From the NCBI RefSeq assembly GCF_907164915.1, contig NW_025919355.1, positions 1-64,000 of the forward strand: 64,000 bases of DNA, read 5' to 3'. The number at the start of each line of letters is the position of its first letter. Position 1 is the stretch's first letter. Below the pieces are notes generated by a model that was given only the letters and a program-made list of their open reading frames with translations, ran no database searches and had not been told where the DNA came from. A program made the translations under genes and the position numbers. Positions 1 through 8,712 of the stretch are shown piece by piece. Origin of the DNA: Impatiens glandulifera (lineage: Eukaryota; Streptophyta; Magnoliopsida; Ericales; Balsaminaceae).

Positions 1-501
1 ATTTGAAAAACCTTCGGTTTTACCCTTCCCCATACTTAGAAAAAAACTCTGATTTTTTTAATGTGGGGTCAAAACCGAAGGTTTATTTGAAACACCTTCG
101 GTTTTACCTTCCCCATACTTAGAAAAAAATCTGATTTTTTTAATGTGAGGTCAAAACCCGAAGGTTTATTTGAAAACCTTCGGTTTTACCCTTTCCCATA
201 CTTAGAAAAAAATCTGATTTTTTTAATGTGAGTCAAAACCGAGGTTTATTTGAAACCTTCGGTTTTTACCCTTCCCCATACTAGAAAAAAATCTGATTTT
301 TTTAATGTGAGGTCAAACCGAAGGTTTATTTGAAAACCTTCGGTTTTTACCCTTCCCCATACTCGAAAAATATCTGATTTTTTAATGTGAGGTCAAAAAC
401 CGAGGTTTTCAAATAAACCTTCGGTTTTTACCCTTCCCATACTTAGAAAAATTGATTTTTTAATGTGAGGTCAAAACCGAAGGTTTATTGAAAACCTTCG
501 G
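1..501. repeat. Tandem array, ~80-bp unit with hairpin at each junction
   Basis: Six complete units and the start of a seventh can be counted from CCTTCGG at 11, 95, 177, 256, 337, 418 and 495, so the spacing is 77-84 bp. Each unit ends in AAAACCGAAGGTTT and the next begins AAACCTTCGGTTTT, separated by ATTTGA. Unit junctions can therefore fold into a stem of up to 14 bp with a 6-nt loop. Between them lies a CCCATACTTAGAAAAA / TGATTTTTTTAATGTG core. No coding potential is seen. The array is cut by the assembly gap, so its true length is unknown. It may be a satellite or an LTR U3 minisatellite. Confidence 0.9.
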
Positions 502-601
502 NNNNNNNNNNNNNNNNNNNNNNNNNNNNNNNNNNNNNNNNNNNNNNNNNNNNNNNNNNNNNNNNNNNNNNNNNNNNNNNNNNNNNNNNNNNNNNNNNNN
601 N
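502..601. other. Assembly gap of exactly 100 N
   Basis: One hundred N in a row is the usual placeholder for a scaffold join of unknown size. The tandem array on the left and the retroelement block on the right should not be assumed to be adjacent in the genome. Confidence 0.98.
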
Positions 602-1359
602 ATCCAGAATAGTACATCAGATGAGATATTCTTTGATCTTGTCTATACTTGGATGATAATAAGCAAAATTCTTATTAATGTGATTTCAATCTCCAAGGAA
701 TGTTATCATAGACTGTTTGACCTATCTCTAATAATGGTTCTGCTGATGCAGAAATATTTTCATCACTCTTTGCACTTAAATGGAAACAGTCATTTGGGAA
801 GTGCAAAGTTGACGTCTGACTTTTCTGGAAATATCCATATATATTCTCCAAGATGATTAAGAATGTTGGATGCGCTACATAAAATGCCGAAATATAGAAT
901 ACCAGATGTGCTTGCAGAAAGCCAAACTGCAAAATACCGATATGTCTAAAATGCGGATTCTACATTATTTCATAAAACCGATATGTAAAATATCGATTAT
1001 GCTTTATTTCATAAAACCGATAAATAAAGAGTTACGTGTTTTTTCAAAATACCGATTTGTAGAAAGTCGATATGTAAAATATGTTGATTCCGCTTCTTAA
1101 GATAAGACCGATATCTAAAGTTCTGGCTTCTTTTGTTGTAGAAAGCTGATATCTAAATACCGATCTTCTTAAATAACCGATTTTACAAATTGTCGGCTCC
1201 GTTTTGACAGACTGCCGAATTGACAAAGTACCAATTTTCACAAAGTGTCAATTTCAATATTGGGCATATTTAATTTAATCCTACACAAGATTCACACAGT
1301 TAGGTTCTTTATAAATAGTTAATTAATACTAATATTTAATTAACTATTTTCATTTAACA
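602..1359 (-). mobile_element. Partial copia LTR (LTR A type), minus orientation
   Basis: This matches 14492-15249, the U3-proximal part of LTR A. The right edge ends TTAACA and is followed by the reverse complement of a polypurine tract (AATGGAGAAAT on the minus strand), so this is the 5' end of a minus-strand LTR starting TGTTAA. The left part is lost in the gap. It contains degenerate repeats built on ACCGATATGTAAAAT and CATAAAACCGATA. Confidence 0.8.
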
Positions 1360-2581
1360 ATTTCTCCATTTTTGATTATTTAGAATAAATATTTAAAACC
1401 TAGTCAATTTATAATTGTTGGCTAATTATTCTAGGTTAATTATCTAATTTAATCTAATAATTTCTCTCTTTTTGATTATTTAGAATAATATTCAATGTCA
1501 GTGTTCTATTTCTCAACAAGTCACATCAATCCAAACTTCCTAGAAACTACCCAAAGACTCGGACATCACCTAATGAATCTCAATAATAGTACTCCACAAA
1601 AGACTCCAAATATTAGTCACCCATCGACAAACAAAAGTAAGAGAGTTGTCGATTCAACCTCTTCGTGATAAATACGATAACGACTAGTCATAATACAACA
1701 TTTTTCATACATATATTATTCGTTATAATTCCACCATGAATAAAGTTTTATCCAAAGAACGAAATCTTGGACGAAATTTTTTATTCCTAATGTTTTTCCC
1801 AACAAAAATTATTTAGAATCATCTTAAAGAACAACTTGTAATAATGCACCACATGAAAATTATCTATATATTGTCAACGCATAACGTCTTGTTTAGTCGG
1901 TGATATTTGTTTGCGTCTTACCTTAAGTAAAACTCTGTTAAGAGACGAAGTCTCCGTAATGTTTAATATCCTTCTATATCTCATTCGGGTAGTGAAACCA
2001 CTAGACCGGTGATCAAACATGTCCTTAATTGTGTAATTTCTACATAAAGCAATGAAAGCAAACTCAAGATACGTCGTAGCTAGACTTTTAACACTGCACT
2101 AAATATCGTCCGAAAATCTAATTAATGAACCATCCCTAACAATGAATCTAGACTACTCACGAAAACTTTTTCACATTAAATAAATTCCTCAAAAAAAAAT
2201 ATTATATATATATATATATATTAAGAATGCTATTTAATTTAAAATTATATGATTAAATTGAGTAAATAAACAATTTAGTTAATTTAATAATTTGTTTTGA
2301 AAATGATATTGATATATTTTGGATTTATAAATATATAAGTGTTATTAAAAAACAGTTAATCAAATAGTTTACATTTATGAATAATAATTTTTATTTATAA
2401 TAATATCTAATTACAGGTACTACAAAATAGTTAATCAGATTGTAAATTTATGAAAAATATTTTCATATATTAATATCTAGTTTGTACAATTTTATCATTT
2501 AATATAATGTTTCCTTATAATAATACTAGTTTTTTAATTTTAGAAACAAATTCTTAGATAAACCCTTAAAAAAAATTACCT
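1360..2581. other. AT-rich spacer with PPT-like motifs and TA repeat
   Basis: No gene was recognised here. The minus-strand polypurine tract touches the left edge, and a second diverged copy of it with the same TTGATTATTTAGAATA flank follows about 100 bp later. A (TA)n run lies at 2203-2221; its counterpart at 16093-16115 is a few bases longer. The less AT-rich part near 1500-2150 has no convincing ORF and may be unrecognised element sequence or old intergenic DNA. Confidence 0.6.
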
Positions 2582-2955
2582 TGCTAGAAATCTATATTAA
2601 TTTATAAGGATTCTATTAAATATAAATAACTTGTGAGATAATTGAATAGATTAGTGATGGTAATAAAATTATTTAAGAATTTGAAGAGTCATCTAAAAGT
2701 TTAAAGAGATAAGATGTATTTAATTGTAGAGTTATTATATTTCTATTTAATATGTTTATTAATAAGCATTAATTTTGACAATTTGAGAGTTATGGAGGTT
2801 TTAGAAATTTAAGAGTTATTGTCACATTATAAATAGAATAGGTGTACAGGAAGAAAGATGACTAAAATAAAATAAAACTTCTTCCCCTTTCTTTTGAATC
2901 TTATTATTTTGAGTTTGTGAGAGAATACGTCGTTTATCCACTAACATTTCCAACA
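2582..2955 (+). mobile_element. Short copia LTR (LTR D), copy 1
   Basis: The segment begins TGCTAGA and ends TTCCAACA, directly followed by AAGTGGTATCAAAACAAGG, a near match to the initiator-Met primer site of copia elements. A TATA-like TATAAATAG lies about 110 bp before the end. At about 374 bp it is far shorter than the other LTRs here and unrelated in sequence. Almost no internal region follows, since a different LTR begins at 3089. The 3' edge is well supported by the primer site; the 5' edge is inferred. Confidence 0.5.
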
Positions 2956-2974
2956 AAGTGGTATCAAAACAAGG
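2956..2974 (+). promoter_or_regulatory. tRNA-iMet-type primer binding site
   Basis: AAGTGGTATCAAAACAAGG follows the LTR end CCAACA. It resembles the plant copia site TGGTATCAGAGC with two changes. The same site lies at 16851-16869. Confidence 0.6.
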
Positions 2975-3088
2975 ATGTAATTGATGTTCCAATATGTTAG
3001 ATTAAAATTGTTAATTAACTTAGGATAATTACATTCTAAAATTACCGGGTTTAGATAATTTAGGTTAAATAATCAAAAAATGAGAAAT

Positions 3089-3945
3089 TGTTAAGTTAAA
3101 GTCTTTGATTAAATTTTAGTGCATCAATAAGAATGAGTTGTGCTATTGATTACATGTAGAATCAAAGTGAAGAAAACGAAACGAAAGATGCCCGATAGTT
3201 GATTAAATTCGGCATTTGATCAACATCGGTATTTTGAAGAGGCGCCTTCAGTTTTATATCCAAATCGGTATCTTGGATACGCGCTTCCGGTTTTATATTG
3301 AGTTCGTTATTATATAAGGAGCGTGTCCGATATTTTATTGAGATCGGTTCTGAAGAAGTACTTCCGGTTTTATATGGAGTTTGGTATTATATAAGGAGCG
3401 TGTCCGGAATTTTATTGAGATCGATTCTGAAGAAACGCTTCCGGTTTTATATCGAGATCGGTATTATATCGATGCGCGTCCAATATTTTATTGAGATCGG
3501 TTCTGAAGAAGCGCTTCCGGTTTTATATTAATTTCAGTATTATATTGAAGTGCGTCCGATTTTATATCGAGATAGGTATTATATCGGAGCGCGTCTGGTA
3601 TTTTATTGAGATCGATTTTGAAGAGGCGCTTCCGGTTTTATATCGAGTTCGGTATTATAAGGAGCGCATCCGGTAGTTTATTGAGATTGGTTCTGAAGAG
3701 GCGCTTCCGATTTATATCGAGTTCGGTATTTTGAATAAGCGCACTCAGTTTTATATACAGTAGTTGATCAAATTCGATATTAGATCAACTTCGGTATTTT
3801 ATATGGAGCGCTTCCGGTTTTATATGTTTTTGGTATTTTAGAAGCGCGTCCGGTTTTATATGTTTTTGGTATTTTAGAAGCGCGTCCGGTATTATGTTAA
3901 CTTCGATTTTATTCAAGGCCTTTCAGTATTATATTTGGACGCTTG
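3089..3945 (+). mobile_element. Truncated copia LTR (LTR C), copy 1
   Basis: The LTR begins TGTTAAG right after the polypurine tract AAAAAATGAGAAAT. It corresponds to the longer LTR at 16984-18697, but everything after about 3943 is deleted, including promoter, R region and end, and the sequence jumps to the last bases before the gag ATG. Most of what remains is a degenerate minisatellite of CTTCCGGTTTTATAT and TCGGTATT blocks. As left, this LTR cannot drive transcription. Confidence 0.8.
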
Positions 3946-3953
3946 CGGTTAAC

Positions 3954-5700
3954 ATGTCTTTCACCAACAAGCCTCCCATGTTCCGCATTTAAGAGTATGT
4001 CGATTGAAAGATTCGCATGGAGGTGCATCTGGCCTCCCAAGATGACGATATGTGGTATGTTATCACTGAAGGTCCGATGAAGATTGAAAAGCCAATATGC
4101 GAGTGGACAACTGACGATAAAAGGAAGAAAAACCTTGATAACCTAGCCAAAAACACCCTGTACAAAACTCTTGATAAGAACATGTTTGCAAAGATCTGAG
4201 CATGTTCTACTGCCAAGAAAATATGGGAAAAGATTATCCAACTTTGTGAAGGCAACAAACAAACTAGAGAGAATAAGATCATGGTTTCTACTCAAATGTT
4301 CGATAGCATCAAGATGCGTCCAGTGGAGTCAAAAAACGAGTTTGATGAACACTTCACTGACATTGTCATTGAACTTTCCACTATGGGAAAGGTTTATGGC
4401 AACGAAGAAATCATCGTCAAGGCGTTGAAGGCTCTTCCTAGTACTTGTGACATTAAGACGATGGTGATGAGGGAGTCTAGAGACCTTTACAAGATGGATT
4501 TGCATGACATGTTTGCCAATCTGAAAGCCCATGAGTTCGAGATGAACTCAAGGAATGAAGATGAGCTCTCATCCTCGACCGTGACTTAGGCGTTGGTGTC
4601 CTCTATGGAGCCAGTAGTTCCTTGACCCATCAAGTCAGCTGAGCAATTTAGGGAAGATGCGATAAATTTACTTGTTAAGAAGTTTGGCAAATTAATGAGG
4701 AAGAATCAACCCAACCCTTCTTTCAACAACAATAACAACTCTAATGATCATAAGGCTAACATTTGTTGTTTTAATTGTGACACTCCAGTTCATTACAAGT
4801 CGGAATGTCAGAAGCCAATGAGAGATGATAAGAAGCCAACTAATCAAAAGCATAAGAAGGATCATGAAAGCAATGTTGTTAAAGGAAAACGGAAGCAAAT
4901 TGACCCAAAGTGATTCAGACTCAAGTGACAGTGATGATGAAGAAGTCAAGTGCTTTATGGCCAATGATGAAGAGGTATTTGAGTTTGCATCTAAAGAGTT
5001 CACTAGAGACGAATTGATTACTACACTCAATGACATAGTCATTGAGTACAAGAAATTGTCTAATCTCGTTTCAATTAAACCAGACAACCTAACTGTTAAA
5101 ATAAATGAACTATCCTCTGAGAATGAGAAGCTTAAGGAGACAGTTCAAATTTTAACCAAAGTAAACGAGAGATCCAACTATGTGATCATTGCATGAAGGA
5201 AGTCTTGGAATGCAGTCAATCAGATGACGAGTCAATTGAGGCCTGCCAACTGCAAATTTGGTCTAGGCTATAACAACATCAACCTTAACAAGTCATGCAA
5301 GAAGTTGAAACCCAAGAAAGGAAAACTTCCTTCTATAAGTTTTGTCAAGGGTACCTCAACTACCACTCAAGCGAATCACGATGCAGATGAGTTAGTAACT
5401 AAAAAGGAATTAAAATATGTCAAGTCAACCGAAAAGTCAATGTAGCTTAATCCTGAGAGAAGGAAAGACAGCCGGTCAGCTGTATGTAAACATGATAGAC
5501 GACTAGAAGGCCTAATCAAAGTTCATCATCAAGAACTTATGACTCATCTAAAGGCAGACAGAGAGATTTCAAGTCTAATGCAAGTATAATTATTAAGACT
5601 AACACTGGGAGATCCATGAAAGTAACACAAGTATGGATCCTTAAAGGACCGATCAACTGTGGAATCAATTAAATGAGGGTACCAAAGGATGTAAATAGTT
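3954..5700 (+). pseudogene. copia gag, broken (copy 1)
   Basis: Gag is the structural nucleocapsid protein that packages element RNA. The reading starts at ATG 3954 and meets stops within 15 codons, again after FAKI (about 4197), near 4590 and near 4910, where it also shifts frame. Recognisable parts are the N-terminal DUF4219-like stretch, a UBN2-type gag core (about 4200-4580) and one zinc knuckle of the form CX2CX4HX4C (about 4765-4810). A Ser/Asp-rich acidic stretch and a coiled-coil-like segment around ENEKLKETVQ follow, then a FGLGY motif and a final WILKG motif. This long gag layout fits the SIRE/Maximus branch of copia, which is an inference from motifs. The copy at 18707 shares the same breaks. 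Confidence 0.85.
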
Positions 5701-5751
5701 TTATTCGTAGGTTAAATAGGTCGGCTTCCTGGAGGATTATAAATGATATTT

Positions 5752-5970
5752 TGACAGTGGATGCTCAAGGCACATGACCGAAAATAGCAAGCTTCTAACC
5801 AGCATTGTAAAGGAATCTATTTCAAGAATCACATTTGGTGATAACTCCAAGGGTAAGACCGTGGGCAAGGGTAAGATTGTCCATGGTAACCTCAACATAA
5901 ACTACGTACTACTTGTAGAAAATATGTGCTACAACCTGCTTAGTATAAGTCAAATGTGTGATATATGATA
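5752..5970 (+). pseudogene. copia protease domain, fragment (copy 1)
   Basis: This is the aspartic protease that processes the polyprotein. The active-site motif appears as DSGCSRHMT, followed by GKTVGKGKI and the LLSISQMCD motif typical of copia protease. The stop after MCDI and the frame change from gag show it is dead. In the other copy (20505) the active-site surroundings have changed further, to DSGCSWHKT. Confidence 0.85.
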
Positions 5971-6092
5971 TCCTGTTGAATTTTATAAGCAAGCATGCAT
6001 AGTCAAGGATCAACAGGAAGTACTCTGTTGACAGGGCATAGGACATGAAATATTTATAAAGTCAACTGTAAAAAAAATCACCTAATCCTATT

Positions 6093-6548
6093 TGCATGAT
6101 TGCTAAGAACGATCAAAATTGGCTTTGTCATAAGAGACTCAACCACCTAAATTTTAAGACTATTAACTCTATATGTTCTAAAGATCTAGTAGTAGGAATT
6201 CCTAAGTTGAAGTTTCTAAAGATAAAGTTTGTTCTTCTTGCCATATGGGCAAACAGATCAAATCAACTTTTAAAAGTAAAGGTAACATTTAGTCTGAAAG
6301 GTGCTTAGAACTATTGCATATGGACATTTTCGGTCCAATTAAGGTAACAAGTTTAAGAGGCATGAGATATACTTTAGTAATTATTGATGACTACTCTAGG
6401 TTTACTTGAGTTATTTTCTTACATTATAAAGATCAAACTCCTCCTAATTTGATTTAAATGCTCAAGAGAGTGCAAAATAAAAAATCGATAAATATAAATA
6501 AAATTAGAAGTGATAGGGGTACTGAGTTCACTAACAGGACTCTGTCTT
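6093..6548 (+). pseudogene. copia GAG-pre-integrase and integrase N-part, cut by LINE (copy 1)
   Basis: The integrase inserts element DNA. The zinc-binding pre-integrase stretch reads WLCHKRLNHLN, then, after a frameshift, a CHMGKQ-type motif. The core begins with LLHMDIFGPI and IDDYSRFT and reaches IRSDRGTEF near 6530, so two of the three catalytic acidic residues can be recognised. Stops interrupt it. The reading ends at the T tract of a LINE, and the rest of the pol gene is absent from this copy. Confidence 0.85.
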
Positions 6549-6627
6549 CTTTTTTTTGGGAAAAACGACTTAGCGTCATTTCATTAAAAATTCCCAAAAA
6601 CGGGAAAAAAACCCACGAGTTTAAGAG

Positions 6628-6653
6628 ATCATTCTAGACAAGCCTAGAATGAT
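6628..6653 (-). other. Perfect 10-bp hairpin in LINE 3' UTR
   Basis: ATCATTCTAG and CTAGAATGAT flank a 6-nt loop, about 70-95 bases from the poly(A) end. A smaller TTCCC/GGGAA stem lies closer to the tail. Both are kept in the second copy. Structures near the 3' end serve as RT recognition sites in some LINEs; that role here is inference. Confidence 0.7.
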
Positions 6654-6781
6654 ATTTAAGTCGTAACATTCTGAATAAAAGCTAAAAAGCTAAAAACGTA
6701 AATGAATTATCTATTTACAATACTTTCAATTCTAGTGAGTTTAAAAAACGGTAAATTCCAGTTCCTACAGATATTCCAGTT

Positions 6782-8002
6782 CTACTCTATGCATGGAATT
6801 CTTCTCCACGTTCCCGCGAGGGCGCTGCAATCCGATACAATATCTTTCCATAACTCGTCAATGCTCCTGCGGGTTCTGTCATATACCCTTGCATTCCGTT
6901 CTTGCCAAATGTTATACACCACTACTCCAAAGCCGCACTTGAACACGCTTGTTGCAAATCTATTTCCCTTGGTTTTGAGTAGTATTGATTCTTTGATTTC
7001 ATTCCATTCGCTCGGGAAACTGATCAGCTCCAGGCTTTTATAAAATCTGTCCCAAAGCTCCGAAGCAATACAGCAGCTCCCGAATAGGTGATCTATGGTT
7101 TCTTCATTTCCTATGCATAGAAGACAGCTCGCGTCCGGGATGCTCATATACTTATTGATACGATCACGAGTGCTGAGTCTTTCCCAGAAGGCGAGCCATA
7201 GGATGAACTGGTGTCGAGGGATAATCTTCGTTGACCATACAAGAAGAGCCCATTCTACTTTCTGCGCCTTTTCCCGGATTACCTCCCATATTTTCTTCAA
7301 TATCAGCTTCCCATTGTCCTCATCTTTCCATTCATGAATATCTGGTCTGTCGTGTAGTTGTATGTTACTTATATGATCAAGTATCCTCTTTCCTTCTGGA
7401 ATTCTTCTCAAGAGCAAGTTCCAATTCCCGTCTTTGATGTCTCTGATTTTCGCTTTTGCGCAGTCCCTTCTGATACAAGTATTTTGAAACTCCTCCTTGT
7501 CGATGATAGGCTGTTTTTCAAACCAAGGGTCGTGCCAGAATATAGTGTCTTTTCCGTCCCCTAGTCGGATGTCATAAAGATCTGCAATATCGCTTCTTAG
7601 TTTAAGAATCTTTTTCAGAGACCAGCTCATACCTTCGTGAATTTTGCATGTCCAGATGCTGGTTTCTTGTTTCATAAACCTCGTATGCACCCATTTGATC
7701 CATAGTGACTCCTGATTGCGCTTCAAATCCCACAGATACTTGAAGGTTAGAGCCTTGTTCCACTCGAAACAGTTCTTCAAGTCGATGCCTCCCTCGTCCT
7801 TCAGTTTGCAGAGAGCGGTCCATTTAACTTTCTTTCCTCCTCTTCCACTACTACTGTGATAAAGTTTCTCATCAGCGTGTCGAGTTCCTTCATTACCTTC
7901 TTCGGAATGACCATTTGCTGCGCCCAATAGCCAACTATGCCCATAACCACGGTTTTGATAAGTCAGATCCTCCCTGCATAAGAATGTTTTTTCGCTGCCC
8001 AA
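6782..8002 (-). pseudogene. LINE ORF2 C-terminal part with zf-RVT domain (copy 1)
   Basis: About 400 codons stay open. The stretch carries the connection region after RT (W-rich, with KVKWTALCKLKDEGG and LGDGKDTIFWHDPWF motifs) and a zf-RVT zinc-binding domain near the end, with CLLC, then H and C residues. This layout is standard for plant L1-type ORF2. The open frame begins without a true ATG because it continues a longer polyprotein whose upstream part is in another frame. The natural end is the stop at 6782. The matching stretch at 21536 differs at scattered residues. Confidence 0.85.
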
Positions 8003-8501
8003 CCAGATATCGTGTTTTTTACCTTTTCAATTAGCGACTTGCAGTGTGAGATCTCGATCTGCTTCGCAGTTAACGGAATTCCTAAGTACCTTATGGGAAA
8101 GCTGCCTTCCTTGATGCCCATGATGTTGAAGATGTCATGCTTTGTTTCGTCCTTCACGCCTCCATAAAATGCCACACTTTTGCTTTCATTAATAGTTAAA
8201 CATGTTACCTCAGAAAAGAATGTTAGTGCAGCCCTAATAGTTTTAATGGAATCAACGTCTGCGTGCGCTAGAATGAACAAATCGTCAGCAAAGCATAAAT
8301 GTGTTACCTCCTCTACCTCATAGAATAGGTGAAGATGTATGGACGATTCTTTCGGAACATCGCGAAGACGCTCTCAAAGATCGCCTTGATAGCTACGAAA
8401 AGGTAAGAAGAGAGGAGGTCCCCTTGCCTTACCCCGTTTTCACCATTGAAATAGCCTCTGTGGACTCCATTGACGCTAACAACAAAGTAGAATGATGAAA
8501 C
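7963..8501 (-). pseudogene. LINE reverse transcriptase, C-terminal part (copy 1)
   Basis: Reading on the minus strand from 8501, the GVRQGDLL motif is visible, then, in another frame, the catalytic FADDLF box near 8290 and RYLGIPL near 8090. At least one frameshift separates these motifs. Everything N-terminal of about 8501 is missing. Confidence 0.8.
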
Positions 8502-8712
8502 ATTATGAATGTTTTCATAATGTTTTTGGTAAAATTATCGTGGTTACATTGAACAACATTTTGAGTGTTTCTTCTGAAAACACTCATATGTGATTAACAT
8601 GGATGTTTTTGAATGATTACTTGCATGCTGTTTGTTTATTCATTTATTGGATGAATGCATGTCTTGATATATGTATGCAGGTTTGCAATTTCTTCATCAA
8701 AAAGGGGGAAAT
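8502..8712 (+). other. 3' noncoding end of a copia element with polypurine tract
   Basis: This matches 48125-48342, including the TTTCTTCTGAAAACACTCAT block. It ends with AAAGGGGGAAAT at 8701-8712, a polypurine tract touching LTR1. It is the part between accessory ORF and 3' LTR. The rest of that element has been replaced by LINE sequence. Confidence 0.8.

Larger units (their letters stand above)
602..8501. repeat. Large duplicated block, copy 1
   Basis: This block repeats in the same order and direction at 14492-23255. Spot comparison shows only a few substitutions or short indels per kilobase. Two larger differences stand out: about 860 bp present at 17840-18697 is missing at about 3943, and similarity stops at 8501, where this copy switches from LINE to the 3' end of a copia element. 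The left edge coincides with the first base after the N gap. It may be a real segmental duplication, a retained second haplotype or a scaffolding error. Confidence 0.9.
6549..8501 (-). mobile_element. LINE 3' fragment, minus strand (copy 1)
   Basis: On the minus strand the fragment runs from inside the RT domain to the 3' UTR and ends in a poly(A), seen as a T tract at 6549-6557. It is inserted in copia integrase. The corresponding LINE at 21303-28016 is about 6.7 kb, so some 70% is missing here. The break at 8501 is not a normal LINE end, because it cuts within the RT coding sequence and joins plus-strand copia DNA. Confidence 0.9.

Noticed and set aside
1..501. CRISPR-like array
   Set aside because: There are no variable spacers; whole ~80-bp units repeat, and the host is a plant.
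488..856. Open frame across the N gap
   Set aside because: It includes the 100 N, and its remainder lies in LTR A sequence; it has no biological meaning.
4692..5087. Ser/Leu-rich minus-strand frame
   Set aside because: Antisense shadow of gag; the plus strand has the zinc knuckle and acidic run.
6702..7823. Several plus-strand and alternate minus frames over the LINE
   Set aside because: They are opposite-strand or shifted shadows of the zf-RVT region and recur identically at 21456-22577.
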